The notes: generated by a model from the sequence alone, not told the origin. A stretch of 64,000 nt of DNA from Candidatus Fraserbacteria bacterium (GCA_029262795.1 JAJCYT010000026.1:145213-209212); one strand, 5' to 3'. Counted from the stretch's first letter, positions 1-8,165 are shown. Program-made: numbers and translations.

Positions 1-1
1 A

Positions 2-115
2 ACCAAAATCCCCTTCTATGAATCCCTTTCTGCTAACATCGAAGCTTCTGTTGAAATCCGTCCACCTTTCGGATTTGCGACGGCTATAGGCATTGGCGTT
101 CACTTCTATTTCTAA
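2..115 (+). CDS. C-terminal end of a probable outer-membrane beta-barrel protein (partial)
   Basis: Only the last 37 codons lie in the window, ending at TAA 113-115. The peptide alternates polar and hydrophobic residues and ends GIGVHFYF. A final Phe after alternating residues is the classic BAM-recognition signature of outer-membrane beta-barrels. The function of the whole protein cannot be told. It is the main direct hint here that the organism has an outer membrane. The gene is convergent with the small membrane-protein gene that follows. Confidence 0.6.
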   Translation, partial: TKIPFYESLSANIEASVEIRPPFGFATAIGIGVHFYF

Positions 116-125
116 AGTATTGCCA

Positions 126-422
126 TCAACTCAGTACGGCCACACCCATGACAGCCAATAATGCTATACCAGCAATAATGACGCCAATCAAAGCCAAAAT
201 ACCTTGTAGGACGAAATATTTTCGTAAGCTATCGCCGTAGTCATATTCTTTATTGTTGTCTAGTGCTTTGGCTGCACCAAGCAAAAATGAACCAGAAACA
301 ATAGCGATAACGCCAGTGATGATGCCAATTGGGAATTCAACAAAAAATGCGAGAACGCCGCCAATAATTTCCAACCAGCCTAAAAACTTAATCCACCCAG
401 CCGCTCGTTGTAAAACTTCCAC
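126..422 (-). CDS. Small integral membrane protein, unknown function
   Basis: A 98-residue protein with about three hydrophobic segments: residues about 12-30, 33-52 and 70-95. I prefer the GTG start at 422, because AAAGGGG lies six bases upstream. A TTG two codons earlier would sit directly on that ribosome binding site. The segment pattern, with an NNKEYDYGD loop between TM2 and TM3, resembles small DUF-type inner-membrane proteins, but no catalytic motif is visible and I do not recognise a named family. It is convergent with the barrel gene on its left. Confidence 0.55.
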   Translation of the reverse strand: MEVLQRAAGWIKFLGWLEIIGGVLAFFVEFPIGIITGVIAIVSGSFLLGAAKALDNNKEYDYGDSLRKYFVLQGILALIGVIIAGIALLAVMGVAVLS

Positions 423-572
423 AGTCAACCCCTTTCAGATCATTGATGATGTTTCCACCATAGAACAACAAGGTTAAATTTTTTTGATAATGGCCTGAAT
501 CCAATGGTGTTTTGTAAAACAATTTGATCTTTCCGAAGAATTTTTGTAATTATTGGACCAGGGACAAACGTC

Positions 573-618
573 ATGAGCATCACACTCAAAGTTCCTTAAG
601 TTGGAGGGTGATGCTCAT
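573..618 (+). promoter_or_regulatory. Inverted repeat in the 5' leader of the glycosyltransferase gene
   Basis: ATGAGCATCAC (573-583) and GTGATGCTCAT (608-618) are perfect 11-base complements. After one mismatch, CTC 585-587 also pairs with GAG 604-606. The stem would bury a GGAGGG at 603-608 and an in-frame ATG at 611, leaving the ATG at 644 exposed. It may be an RNA hairpin controlling translation or a DNA operator dyad; the sequence alone does not decide. Confidence 0.5.
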
Positions 619-643
619 TACACTGCGGTTTGAAGAGATATAC

Positions 644-2245
644 ATGGAGATGACTGCGGTGAGAGGACATCTTATTTTTCAAGCGATCGCCATAGCTGTT
701 GCCTGTTTGCTGGCTTTGTTCTTCCAAGACCTTCGTTGGTTGGTCATTGGATTTGCGAGCCTTGTGCCAGTTCTATTTAAATTCACCGAGGCTCGATCCA
801 ACATCTATCGTTATGCGAGTTTGACCTTACTGGCTGCCATCGCTTTTGCTGTAGGCTTTCGGATTGAATTTATTAGAAACATTGATGGCAGTTATTGGTC
901 ATTGGGCTTGTGGAGTTTTCCGATCACAGTGGTGTGGATGTTGCTGATCAGTCGCACTCTACGCTTTGTACATGACCAGGGCGGCGGACGGTTGGCGCTT
1001 CAGGTAAGTGCTGTGGTGGGTGTGGCGTTGTTTTTGATGGCGGCTCTGCAATCGCAATCATTTTCTTTGGCAATCATCTTATCGCTGAGCCTGCTGTTGG
1101 TTGTTTTTTGGTCACTGTTTCGCCGCATCAACATTTCACCATGGCTGAGCCAGAGTGTTGGTATTGGGCTTGCTTTGATCACGATTGCAGGCATGGTCAA
1201 GACGGGGGCCACCCTGGCATTGATCGCGCCGATTATGATACTGGGCCTGCCACCATTAACATTTAATCCAGCCTTAGGCATTGTTTCCCTACCACGACAG
1301 CGACGCATGGCGCCCGTTCAGTTGTTTGGACTCTACACGGCATTGAGCGCCATGAGTATGCTGGCCGTGATCTGGACACAAAGGCCGGAATGGTTTGTGC
1401 CTGTGCTTGCGGCAATGTCGCTGATTGGCACGTTGTTGCTGGCGTTGACTAAAGTGCCAGATTGGGGCGTGACAGCCCATCGACTTGAATTGTTTGGGGT
1501 GCAGTTTCATCGCCTCAATTTTTCAGAAGTGATTGATCGGATTGAATCTTTCATCCATACCAGGCGACCGCATATGATTGTCACACCGGACACCACGGCT
1601 CTGATGCGGGCACGGACCGATAAAGCCCATCGAGATGCTTACGATCAAGCTGACCTGGTCACAGCGGATGGTACAGGCATTGTTTGGGCATCCAAATTGT
1701 TGGGGGCATCGCTGCCAGGTCGTGTGACTGGTATTGATGTGGTTGAATCATTGTGCCAACGTGCAGCTGAGCAAGGCTATCGGGTGTTTTTCCTGGGCGC
1801 ACAACCTGGAATAGCGGCAAAGGCGGCACAACAATTGCAGCAAAAATATCCTGGTCTCAACATCGTTGGTACAGAACATGGCTATGTGTCCGACGATGAC
1901 CCTGTGTTGATTGAAACGATTCAACAGGCCAAACCCGACATGTTGTTTGTTGGGATGGGTGTGCCACGTCAGGAACAATGGATTTTGAAATACAAACACG
2001 TGTTGAACGTCCCAGTCATGATGGGGGTGGGAGGCAGTTTTGATGTGCTTTCCGGTCAATTGTCCCGTGCGCCCGAATGGATGCAACAAGCAGGATTGGA
2101 ATGGTTGTATCGTGTGTTGCTACAGCCACAGCGCTTTTGGCGCGTGTGTTCAATTCCTGTATTTATGGGAATGATTTTTTGCTTGAAAGGCTCGTTGTGG
2201 CTTTACAGATCGGTGGGCTCGACCACATCGGTCAGCTCAAGTTGA
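644..2245 (+). CDS. Membrane-anchored WecG/TagA/CpsF-family glycosyltransferase
   Basis: A 533-residue protein with two parts. Residues 1 to about 290 hold roughly ten hydrophobic segments. Residues about 295-533 are a WecG/TagA/CpsF (GT26) domain with the TADG motif, GVGGSFDVLSG and APEWMQQAGLEWLYR. GT26 enzymes transfer N-acetylmannosamine-type sugars from UDP-sugar to a polyprenyl-diphosphate-linked acceptor at the inner face of the membrane, in teichoic acid, ECA or exopolysaccharide synthesis. Most stand alone at about 250 residues, so the fused polytopic domain is unusual; it might bind or carry the lipid acceptor (inference). The 644 start is chosen because GAAGAG lies upstream and an upstream in-frame ATG is inside a hairpin. 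The 3' end overlaps convergent recJ by 43 bases. Confidence 0.82.
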   Translation: MEMTAVRGHLIFQAIAIAVACLLALFFQDLRWLVIGFASLVPVLFKFTEARSNIYRYASLTLLAAIAFAVGFRIEFIRNIDGSYWSLGLWSFPITVVWMLLISRTLRFVHDQGGGRLALQVSAVVGVALFLMAALQSQSFSLAIILSLSLLLVVFWSLFRRINISPWLSQSVGIGLALITIAGMVKTGATLALIAPIMILGLPPLTFNPALGIVSLPRQRRMAPVQLFGLYTALSAMSMLAVIWTQRPEWFVPVLAAMSLIGTLLLALTKVPDWGVTAHRLELFGVQFHRLNFSEVIDRIESFIHTRRPHMIVTPDTTALMRARTDKAHRDAYDQADLVTADGTGIVWASKLLGASLPGRVTGIDVVESLCQRAAEQGYRVFFLGAQPGIAAKAAQQLQQKYPGLNIVGTEHGYVSDDDPVLIETIQQAKPDMLFVGMGVPRQEQWILKYKHVLNVPVMMGVGGSFDVLSGQLSRAPEWMQQAGLEWLYRVLLQPQRFWRVCSIPVFMGMIFCLKGSLWLYRSVGSTTSVSSS

Positions 2246-3912
2246 ACGCGACTTTGGCCTAACCAATCATTGCGTCCCACCCTGAAGACCAACCCCACTT
2301 CGTCAAAATACATGAGTTGATCTACATGGTCACCCATCGTAAAACCAATGGTTTCGAAAGTGGTGCCGTTAACGCGAGTCCAGCATTTGAGATGACGGCC
2401 AGAGCCCACAGTTTTAAGGTTGTCCAGTTGAGCGCGTGGGAGTAAAAACCTTGGCGTGGGGTTTCCTACACCAAATGGTGCCAGCTGTTGGATTTCCTGA
2501 TGCAGATCCAGACTAATTTCTTCTGGCCTGAGGGTGCCATCAATTTCATGGATGGTGTCGCCATTCTTAGGCGCATGGTTACGGGCATAATTCAGCACAA
2601 GTTCACGAGCTTCCGGCAGTTGTTTCGTAGGAATCGTGAAGCCTGCCGCCATGGCATGACCACCATATCGATTGAACACACTTTCACAATTCTGTAAGCA
2701 ATCCATCATGTCAAACTGGGGCACACTGCGCGCTGAAGCGCGACTCATCAAACCTTCTTTGGAAATCAGGATGACGGGCAATCCATATTGATCGACCACA
2801 TAAGATGCCACCAATCCCAAAATGCCTGGATTCCATTGCTCACCTTCAAGCCAGACCAGGCGCTCATTGTCCAAATCAATCTGACCTTCTTCGATGGCGG
2901 CTCCCACCATGTCACTGAGTTGTGTCTGCGACAGCTTTCGGTCTTGATTATAGGCAATCAAGGTTTCGGCTAGATATTGGGCCAATTGTGGATTTTGAGT
3001 GGTCAGCAATAACAGGGCCACGCGGGGATCTCCCACGCGATTGGCGGCATTGAGGTGCGGGGAAACCACAAAGCTCAATTGACCTGCTGAGGGCAAGGTG
3101 GCGTCCAGCCCAAGTGAGTCCATCAGCGTTTTCAGGCCCAGATTGCCGTGGCCTTCTGAAACATAATCTAAACCAGCACGAACAATCTCATGGTTTTCCA
3201 CTTCGCCATTGCGCATCAATGGCACCAGGTCGGCCACTGTACCCAGCATGGCCAGGTCAATAAATTGAAGCGCTTCTTCAGGTGCTCGACCGACAGCCTC
3301 GTAAAGGGCGCGTAATAATTGAAATGCCACGCCTACGCCTGCCAAATCCTTGTTAGGATAAGTACATTGTGGCAGCTTTGGATTGACCAGCGCCAAGGCA
3401 TCTGGCAGCACCTGCGGTGGTGTGTGATGGTCGGTGATGATGCTGTCGATACCAGCATCTTTCAATGCTTTCACATGCTCCACATCCGAAATGCCTGAAT
3501 CGGTGGTGATGAGTAGGGAAAATTTTTCTGAGATCAGCCGTTGCACCACTTGATCGTTGAGGCCGTGGCCGCGTTTGCGATCTTCAATCTCCACTTTGAT
3601 GTGGGTTAGGCCCAGGCGACGCAGCCCCAGATACATCAGGGCGGTGCTGGTCATGCCGTCCACATCGAAATCACCATGGATGAAAATGGCATCATCGCGC
3701 TCAATGGCCTGAATCAGGCGTTTAACCGCAATATCTACCCCATGCATCCGTTTGGGATCATGCAGTGAAGTGCGTTTTAAAAAATGATCTGGATCCCCAT
3801 TGGTACGAACTGAAATGAGCTTGGCAAAGACTTCAGACCCACCGTTTGGGAGTGCTGTGGATTCGGGTGTTGATTTGACCACCCAGCGTCTATGGTCAAT
3901 CAGTGAATGCAT
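2203..3912 (-). CDS. recJ: Single-stranded-DNA-specific exonuclease RecJ
   Basis: A 569-residue DHH-superfamily 5'-3' exonuclease that works in RecFOR recombination and mismatch or base-excision repair. Visible motifs are HGDFDVDGMTS (motif I), TTDSGI (II), ITDHH (III, the DHH itself), HLNAANRVGDPRVA and, in the DHHA1 region, YGGHAMAAGFTI. These supply the metal ligands and substrate-binding glycines. Length matches E. coli RecJ (577). The ATG at 3912 follows the secF stop by two bases, which fits the family N-terminus better than an upstream in-frame ATG at 3939 inside secF. It is the last gene of the rpsT-secF-recJ operon. Confidence 0.95.
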   Translation of the reverse strand: MHSLIDHRRWVVKSTPESTALPNGGSEVFAKLISVRTNGDPDHFLKRTSLHDPKRMHGVDIAVKRLIQAIERDDAIFIHGDFDVDGMTSTALMYLGLRRLGLTHIKVEIEDRKRGHGLNDQVVQRLISEKFSLLITTDSGISDVEHVKALKDAGIDSIITDHHTPPQVLPDALALVNPKLPQCTYPNKDLAGVGVAFQLLRALYEAVGRAPEEALQFIDLAMLGTVADLVPLMRNGEVENHEIVRAGLDYVSEGHGNLGLKTLMDSLGLDATLPSAGQLSFVVSPHLNAANRVGDPRVALLLLTTQNPQLAQYLAETLIAYNQDRKLSQTQLSDMVGAAIEEGQIDLDNERLVWLEGEQWNPGILGLVASYVVDQYGLPVILISKEGLMSRASARSVPQFDMMDCLQNCESVFNRYGGHAMAAGFTIPTKQLPEARELVLNYARNHAPKNGDTIHEIDGTLRPEEISLDLHQEIQQLAPFGVGNPTPRFLLPRAQLDNLKTVGSGRHLKCWTRVNGTTFETIGFTMGDHVDQLMYFDEVGLVFRVGRNDWLGQSRVQLELTDVVEPTDL

Positions 3913-3914
3913 TT

Positions 3915-4823
3915 TTAGGCAGACGCCCTCTTCGTCCAAATATGTACCAGCGAACTGGCAACAAAGATAGACGAGTAGGTGCCCACCAACACGCCAAGCA
4001 GCAAGGCAAATGCAAACGCAAACAACACCGAGCCGCCGAACATGGTTAGCACCAGAACAGGCAAGAAGGTGGTCAGCGAGGTATGTACCGTGCGGCGCAG
4101 GCTTTGATTCAAACTGGTATTAATGAGTTCGTATGGGTTGCCTTTACGCTGTGCGTTCAGGTTTTCGCGGATACGGTCAAAAATCACAATGGTATCGTTG
4201 ACCGAATAACCGACAATGGTCAAAAACGCAGCAATCACAGGCAGGTTGATTTCCACCTGAAGGATCGCAAACACGCCCAGAGCAATTAACACATCATGAA
4301 CCAATGCGACCACTGCGCCGAGGGCGTAGCGGAACTGGAAGCGCCAGGTTAGGTAGAGCAGGATTACGGCCAACACCAATAAAGTGGATTGCCAACCACT
4401 GCTGACCAGCTCTTTGCTGATCTGGCTGCCAATCACTTCACGGCTGATTACCTGAACGCCAGGGAAAGCATCCTGCATGTCGCGCACCACGCGGTCAATA
4501 TCATCTTCATCCGTGAGCTGCATACGCACTGATTTGGTGTTTTCCAGGTCGGCAAACTCCTGAATCGTGCTGCTGGAAAGATCCGTGGCGCCAACATTTA
4601 CACTGGACAACACGTTACGCACCGCTTCGGTGGTTACGTTGTCTTCAAACTGAAGTCGCAACTGGGTGCCGCCAGTAAAATCCAGCCCAGGGTTTAGTCC
4701 AAATGGCAAACCACCGCCAGTGAGCATGGGCACAACAACGACAATCAGACTGGCCGCCACCAAAACGACAGACAGCATCATCATGGACTTTGATGATTTT
4801 AGAAAATCAAAGTTAAAGTTCAT
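3915..4823 (-). CDS. secF: Protein translocase subunit SecF
   Basis: A 302-residue inner-membrane protein with six membrane segments and the RND-type SecF layout. TM1 is near residues 15-35, a periplasmic P1 domain follows with the GLDFTGGTQLRL motif, then TM2-6 carry GYSVNDTIVIFDRIREN. SecDF uses the proton gradient to pull preproteins out of SecYEG. Length is typical. The start overlaps the rpsT stop (ATGA), with GGAG upstream. Oddly there is no secD beside it: its partners are rpsT and recJ. Confidence 0.95.
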   Translation of the reverse strand: MNFNFDFLKSSKSMMMLSVVLVAASLIVVVVPMLTGGGLPFGLNPGLDFTGGTQLRLQFEDNVTTEAVRNVLSSVNVGATDLSSSTIQEFADLENTKSVRMQLTDEDDIDRVVRDMQDAFPGVQVISREVIGSQISKELVSSGWQSTLLVLAVILLYLTWRFQFRYALGAVVALVHDVLIALGVFAILQVEINLPVIAAFLTIVGYSVNDTIVIFDRIRENLNAQRKGNPYELINTSLNQSLRRTVHTSLTTFLPVLVLTMFGGSVLFAFAFALLLGVLVGTYSSIFVASSLVHIWTKRASA

Positions 4824-5083
4824 GAAGCTCCAGCCACCATCTTGGCCATGCGGGACTTAATACGAGCCGCCTTGTTGGCGTGGATGACGTTACGCTGAGA
4901 CGCTTTGTCGACTGCTTTCATTAACTCAGGCATCAGGGCCTGGGCTTGGTCTTTTTGACCAGCCGCAATGTGTGCCTTCATTTGTTTGGCCAAATCACGA
5001 ACGGCTTTTTTTCGTCGCAAATTTCGCAGTCTGCTGACTTCACTCTGTCGCAAACGCTTCTTTGCCGATGCTTTATGAGGAAT
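4820..5083 (-). CDS. rpsT: Small ribosomal subunit protein bS20, probable ATT start
   Basis: An 87-residue, Lys/Arg-rich protein beginning (M)PHKASAKKRLRQSE, the usual bS20 N-terminus, so 87 residues matches E. coli S20 exactly. The start that fits is ATT at 5083-5081, six bases behind a near-perfect GGAGGTG (5096-5090). The only in-frame ATG (5098) and GTG (5092) overlap this ribosome binding site and would add an atypical MEVFV prefix. bS20 binds 16S rRNA in the body of the 30S subunit. E. coli rpsT uses UUG and represses its own translation, so a weak start suits this gene. The stop overlaps the secF start. Confidence 0.9.
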   Translation of the reverse strand: MPHKASAKKRLRQSEVSRLRNLRRKKAVRDLAKQMKAHIAAGQKDQAQALMPELMKAVDKASQRNVIHANKAARIKSRMAKMVAGAS

Positions 5084-5089
5084 AACAAA

Positions 5090-5096
5090 CACCTCC
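5090..5096 (-). promoter_or_regulatory. Ribosome binding site that sets the rpsT start
   Basis: On the minus strand GGAGGTG occupies 5096-5090, seven bases complementary to the 16S rRNA 3' end. TTTGTT separates it from ATT 5083-5081. The in-frame ATG and GTG overlap the site itself, so they cannot be served by it. Confidence 0.75.
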
Positions 5097-5169
5097 ATCT
5101 CATAATAATCAAAAAATTTAGATGAAATACGTACTGAAATCTAACAAAAATCAGGTTGTAATCCCGCGC

Positions 5170-5198
5170 ATCTTAACAAAGACTCTGCTCATCGTCAA
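5170..5198 (-). promoter_or_regulatory. Sigma70-type promoter of rpsT-secF-recJ
   Basis: Minus strand: TTGACG (5198-5193), a 17-base spacer, then TAAGAT (5175-5170). Transcription would start near 5163, giving a leader of about 80 bases before the ATT start of rpsT. Confidence 0.7.
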
Positions 5199-5579
5199 GG
5201 TCAAACGTTCAATGCCCCAACCCCTAATTTTCGAACCTCACTTAATGGAAAGATGGGTCTTTTTTCAAATAAGCAGGTGACGTAAATTTTGACTGAACTT
5301 AACAACCAAAAAGTGAGCCATTCATTCAATGTTCGCCCTAACACTTCACCAACTTCTTGGAAGCATGGGATGAAGCCATAGAATCATTCACCAGAAACAA
5401 TATAAAAATATTCTTATTTGGTTAAGTAAATGTAGTGAGGAAGGGGTAAATCGTGTGCTGAAGCCATTTGGAGAATTTGCCTTGAATCAGATTTCAGCGT
5501 ATGATGCGTTTCACTAGCGTGTTTTATACTTAAAAGAATCTTGGGTATTGAGACACGATCAAAAGGTGATTGTCACAAT
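5199..5579. other. Intergenic region, about 380 bases, no gene seen
   Basis: It lies between the rpsT promoter and the divergent hypothetical gene at 5580. It is AT-rich with no convincing ORF, tRNA or strong hairpin. CCCCAACCCC near 5215 faintly recalls the dispersed repeat described elsewhere but lacks its second arm. Confidence 0.5.
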
Positions 5580-6743
5580 ATGAGTAAGACCAGTTGTATG
5601 CCTCCAGAAAAAGCATCGAGCAAATTGGAATGTATCATTGCCGAGAATGTCGAGCGTTATCAACGCGGACAATCGCGCACGGTTCGCTTTCCAGCCATTC
5701 GTGATCATCTGGGCATTGAAATGCTCAGCACGTTTTCGCACCTCACCCCAAACTTGCCTATTGATGAAGTTTGGGGCAACTACATTCTATTAAGGTTAAA
5801 GCAGGAACTGGGTCTTGCCGATGACAAAGTCCTTAATGTCGCCTACGACAATTACATTCCTCGCGCCGACACACCCAAAGCCTACACCTTACAGTTTGGC
5901 ATTGTCAGCCTGAAGGCACTTGATCCCATGATCATTCCAAATTTGCAGGATGCGTTTTTGTATCCGCAGGAAAAATTCTTCAGCGCCGATGGTCAAAACA
6001 GGGTCAAAAGTGCGCCGGAGCAAAACATCGACATTTTCCGCGAGCGATTTGATCAACTAGACGCCGTGTTTTCCAAACATGCTGGCGAGGGAGATGTGGC
6101 CAATCGTCTGTTAGGGCTCAGAAATGGATTGCTTGGATTGCTGCCTTTCCCATTCGTTCAGGAATATGCGTATTCCGAGCATTTGCAACCTTGTACCGCG
6201 ACCATTCTGGAAATGCTGGAAGCGGAAGGGTTTCCATTCTGGGAGATGCCGATTCCTGAATCGGGCCGCCACTATATTGAAGATACCTTCCTGGTTGAAG
6301 GCATTGACGAACGCAAGCGCCGCCGCCCGGTTCATTTTGAAGATGGCAAATTCAGTTTCGATTATTCAATGGATGAAACGCGCGTGATTGATCAAAAAGA
6401 TATTTATGAGGCCATGCGTCGCAAGGAAGTGTTGCCCACCATGCCATTGGTGATCCTTACATTGGTCACTGCGCCGCAGATGCCCCACCTGGGCGGACGG
6501 GTGTGGCAGGACTACGCGCCAGCACACGTGGATGTCCAGGCTGAGTGGCTGGGGATCGAAGAACGCGCTGATACCCTTATTTATAGTACGGGTGGACGCA
6601 AGCCGTTGTCGGCTTTCCGTCACAATGAAGAATTTATTGGCTTTCCGGTCCTTTACCTCACCTATGGCCCCGAAAATTTCCGCAAAGCACTTGAAGAAGA
6701 ACAGGATATGCGGGTGGAATTCAAGCGTGAAGTGGTGGCTTGA
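5580..6743 (+). CDS. Hypothetical cytoplasmic protein, 387 residues
   Basis: I do not recognise this protein. It has no signal peptide or membrane segment, is rich in acidic and aromatic residues, and has patches such as GNYILLRLKQELG and RPVHFEDGKFSFDYSMDETRVIDQ. The ATG at 5580 follows AAGGTGA at good spacing and is preferred to a start 13 codons upstream. No metal-binding or nucleotide-binding motif stands out. It stands alone upstream of the TetR unit on the same strand, with about 150 bases between, so it is probably its own transcript. A stray in-frame run of ATP- or metal-site residues was looked for and not found. Confidence 0.7.
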   Translation: MSKTSCMPPEKASSKLECIIAENVERYQRGQSRTVRFPAIRDHLGIEMLSTFSHLTPNLPIDEVWGNYILLRLKQELGLADDKVLNVAYDNYIPRADTPKAYTLQFGIVSLKALDPMIIPNLQDAFLYPQEKFFSADGQNRVKSAPEQNIDIFRERFDQLDAVFSKHAGEGDVANRLLGLRNGLLGLLPFPFVQEYAYSEHLQPCTATILEMLEAEGFPFWEMPIPESGRHYIEDTFLVEGIDERKRRRPVHFEDGKFSFDYSMDETRVIDQKDIYEAMRRKEVLPTMPLVILTLVTAPQMPHLGGRVWQDYAPAHVDVQAEWLGIEERADTLIYSTGGRKPLSAFRHNEEFIGFPVLYLTYGPENFRKALEEEQDMRVEFKREVVA

Positions 6744-6820
6744 GCTCGAGCTCTAAAATCATTTCTCTCCAACAGTTGACCATTTAAACGTCTCATCGAA
6801 AAGAAATATTGACATTCCTC

Positions 6821-6849
6821 TTGACAAATCTTTTGAGATGTGTTAAAGT
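6821..6849 (+). promoter_or_regulatory. Promoter of the TetR-family gene
   Basis: TTGACA (6821-6826), a 17-base spacer, TAAAGT (6844-6849). The start site would fall inside the operator at 6854-6875. Confidence 0.75.
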
Positions 6850-6853
6850 AAAA

Positions 6854-6875
6854 ATATACAGAACGGTATGTACAT
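6854..6875 (+). promoter_or_regulatory. TetR operator, imperfect palindrome
   Basis: The 22-base site reads ATATACAGAA CG GTATGTACAT and matches 17 of 22 positions of the perfect palindrome at 7498-7519. It lies just after the -10 box of the regulator's promoter, a typical autorepression site. Confidence 0.7.
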
Positions 6876-6895
6876 AAATTTTAAGGATGACAACC

Positions 6896-7480
6896 ATGAC
6901 AAAAGTGAAACCAAGAGAGCGAATTTTAGACACCGCAGCCAAGTTGTTTGTTCGAGATGGCTTTCATGCCACAGGCATCGACACCATCGTGGCCGAAGCA
7001 GAGGTCGCTAAAATGACGCTTTACAAACACTTTGAATCTAAAGACACATTGATCCTTGAAGTGCTTCGCCGAGGCGATGAACAATGGAGAGCGCGTTTTG
7101 AATCTACAGTGGAAAAAATGGCCAAAACACCAGAGAAAAAATTATTGGCTTTGTTCGATGCCCTACAGGACTGGTTTGAAGATGAAGACTTTTATGGTTG
7201 TACATTCATCAATGCTTCTGCGGAATATTCAGCGCAAAAAGAAGACAATAAGGTGCTGGATGTGGCTGAAGAACACAACAATTTGGTGGGTGAGTACATT
7301 CATAGTTTGGCAGCGAAAGCCAAGATCAAGGACCCAGCAAAATTGACAAAACAGATCAGCATACTCATGGAAGGCGCCATTGTTTGTGCTGTTATTCATG
7401 GCCAGGCAGAAGTGGCACAAGAAGCAAAGGAAGCGGCAAAGGTTTTAATTCAAGAACAATTGAACCATAAAGCAATCTAA
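6896..7480 (+). CDS. TetR/AcrR-family transcriptional regulator
   Basis: A 194-residue repressor. The N-terminal TetR helix-turn-helix spans about residues 7-55: RERILDTAAKLFVRDGFHATGIDTIV, then EVAKMTLYKHFESKD. A helical ligand-binding domain follows. The ATG at 6896 is chosen because AAGGATG lies nine bases upstream; an earlier ATG at 6887 overlaps that site. Operators flank it on both sides: one over its own promoter and one 18 bases past its stop, in front of the membrane-protein gene. The ligand is unknown. The C-terminal DYGCTFINASAEYS-type segment is common in TetR regulators of stress or solvent responses. Confidence 0.9.
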   Translation: MTKVKPRERILDTAAKLFVRDGFHATGIDTIVAEAEVAKMTLYKHFESKDTLILEVLRRGDEQWRARFESTVEKMAKTPEKKLLALFDALQDWFEDEDFYGCTFINASAEYSAQKEDNKVLDVAEEHNNLVGEYIHSLAAKAKIKDPAKLTKQISILMEGAIVCAVIHGQAEVAQEAKEAAKVLIQEQLNHKAI

Positions 7481-7497
7481 AATTTTTTTAATCATTG

Positions 7498-7519
7498 ATA
7501 TACAGACTTGTCTGTATAT
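7498..7519 (+). promoter_or_regulatory. TetR operator, perfect palindrome
   Basis: ATATACAGAC and GTCTGTATAT are perfect complements separated by TT. It sits in the 55-base gap between the TetR stop and the ATG of the membrane-protein gene, so the regulator probably controls that gene directly. Confidence 0.75.
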
Positions 7520-7534
7520 AAGAAAGGCAACATC

Positions 7535-7993
7535 ATGAACGCAACAACTTTAAATACACAAAATGCAGTAGCAGGCAACAAAATCAATTGGCAGCAGGCT
7601 ATTTTGGCAGGCTTTGTAGGAACCATCCTCTTTGACATTATGGGTTTTTTCCTCACAGGGCAGTTTTGGGATCTTCCCACGTTGCTCAGCACCAAATTGC
7701 TGGGCGAGCCCAACTTGCTTGTGGGCTTGATGGCACACTTCGGCAATGGCATTGCTTTGGGCGTTATCTATGCGGGCTTGGCACCTTCTTTGTGGGGCAA
7801 TCGCTGGATGAAAGCCACCACGTTTGTCGTCGCCGAAACGGTCGCACTTGTTTACTTGTTTATGTTCCCTTTGTTGGGTATGGGCATCTTCGGCCTCAAC
7901 GCTGGTATTGAAACAGCATTGATCACCTTGGCGCGTCACCTGGCTTTTGCCGTGCCTTTGGCCTTGCTCATTACTTCAGATGAAACACGCTAA
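7535..7993 (+). CDS. Small four-TM membrane protein under TetR control
   Basis: A 152-residue protein with about four membrane segments: residues about 20-40, 55-85, 92-115 and 122-145. There is a short polar N-terminus and the loop FWDLPTLLSTKLLG. The layout resembles DUF6789-like or YagU-like small membrane proteins of unknown function. The ATG at 7535 follows AAGG and comes directly after the palindromic operator; an in-frame upstream start would fall inside that operator. As the apparent target of the adjacent TetR repressor, it may help tolerate whatever compound the repressor senses (inference). Confidence 0.75.
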   Translation: MNATTLNTQNAVAGNKINWQQAILAGFVGTILFDIMGFFLTGQFWDLPTLLSTKLLGEPNLLVGLMAHFGNGIALGVIYAGLAPSLWGNRWMKATTFVVAETVALVYLFMFPLLGMGIFGLNAGIETALITLARHLAFAVPLALLITSDETR

Positions 7994-8024
7994 AGGTCGG
8001 ATTGAATAACAACCAACTTAAACA

Positions 8025-8083
8025 ACAACTAAAAAATTTATGCACCCAGAAGGGAGATTTTATTGCCTCACAACTAAAAAATT
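8025..8083 (+). repeat. Short direct repeat in intergenic DNA
   Basis: ACAACTAAAAAATT occurs at 8025-8038 and again at 8070-8083. A shorter ACAACTAAAGGAG follows just ahead of the cupin gene. It may be a minor local duplication of leader sequence. Confidence 0.4.
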
Positions 8084-8165
8084 AATGTAAACCGACAAAG
8101 TTTTACAGATAAAGGATTGGTTTTAAATGCGTCACATCAATCAAAACAACTAAAGGAGAGATTTA

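Noticed and set aside
3913..3939. Upstream in-frame ATG at 3939 as the recJ start
   Set aside because: It lies inside secF and adds residues not typical of RecJ; the ATG at 3912 directly follows the secF stop.
5205..5235. CCCCAACCCC as another copy of the dispersed repeat
   Set aside because: Only the first arm is present, and there is no facing GGGGG arm or the GATTGGACTGCG tail.
8041..8089. A 16-codon frame (MHPEGRFYCL...) between the direct repeats
   Set aside because: No ribosome site, and the sequence is not followed by a structured element.
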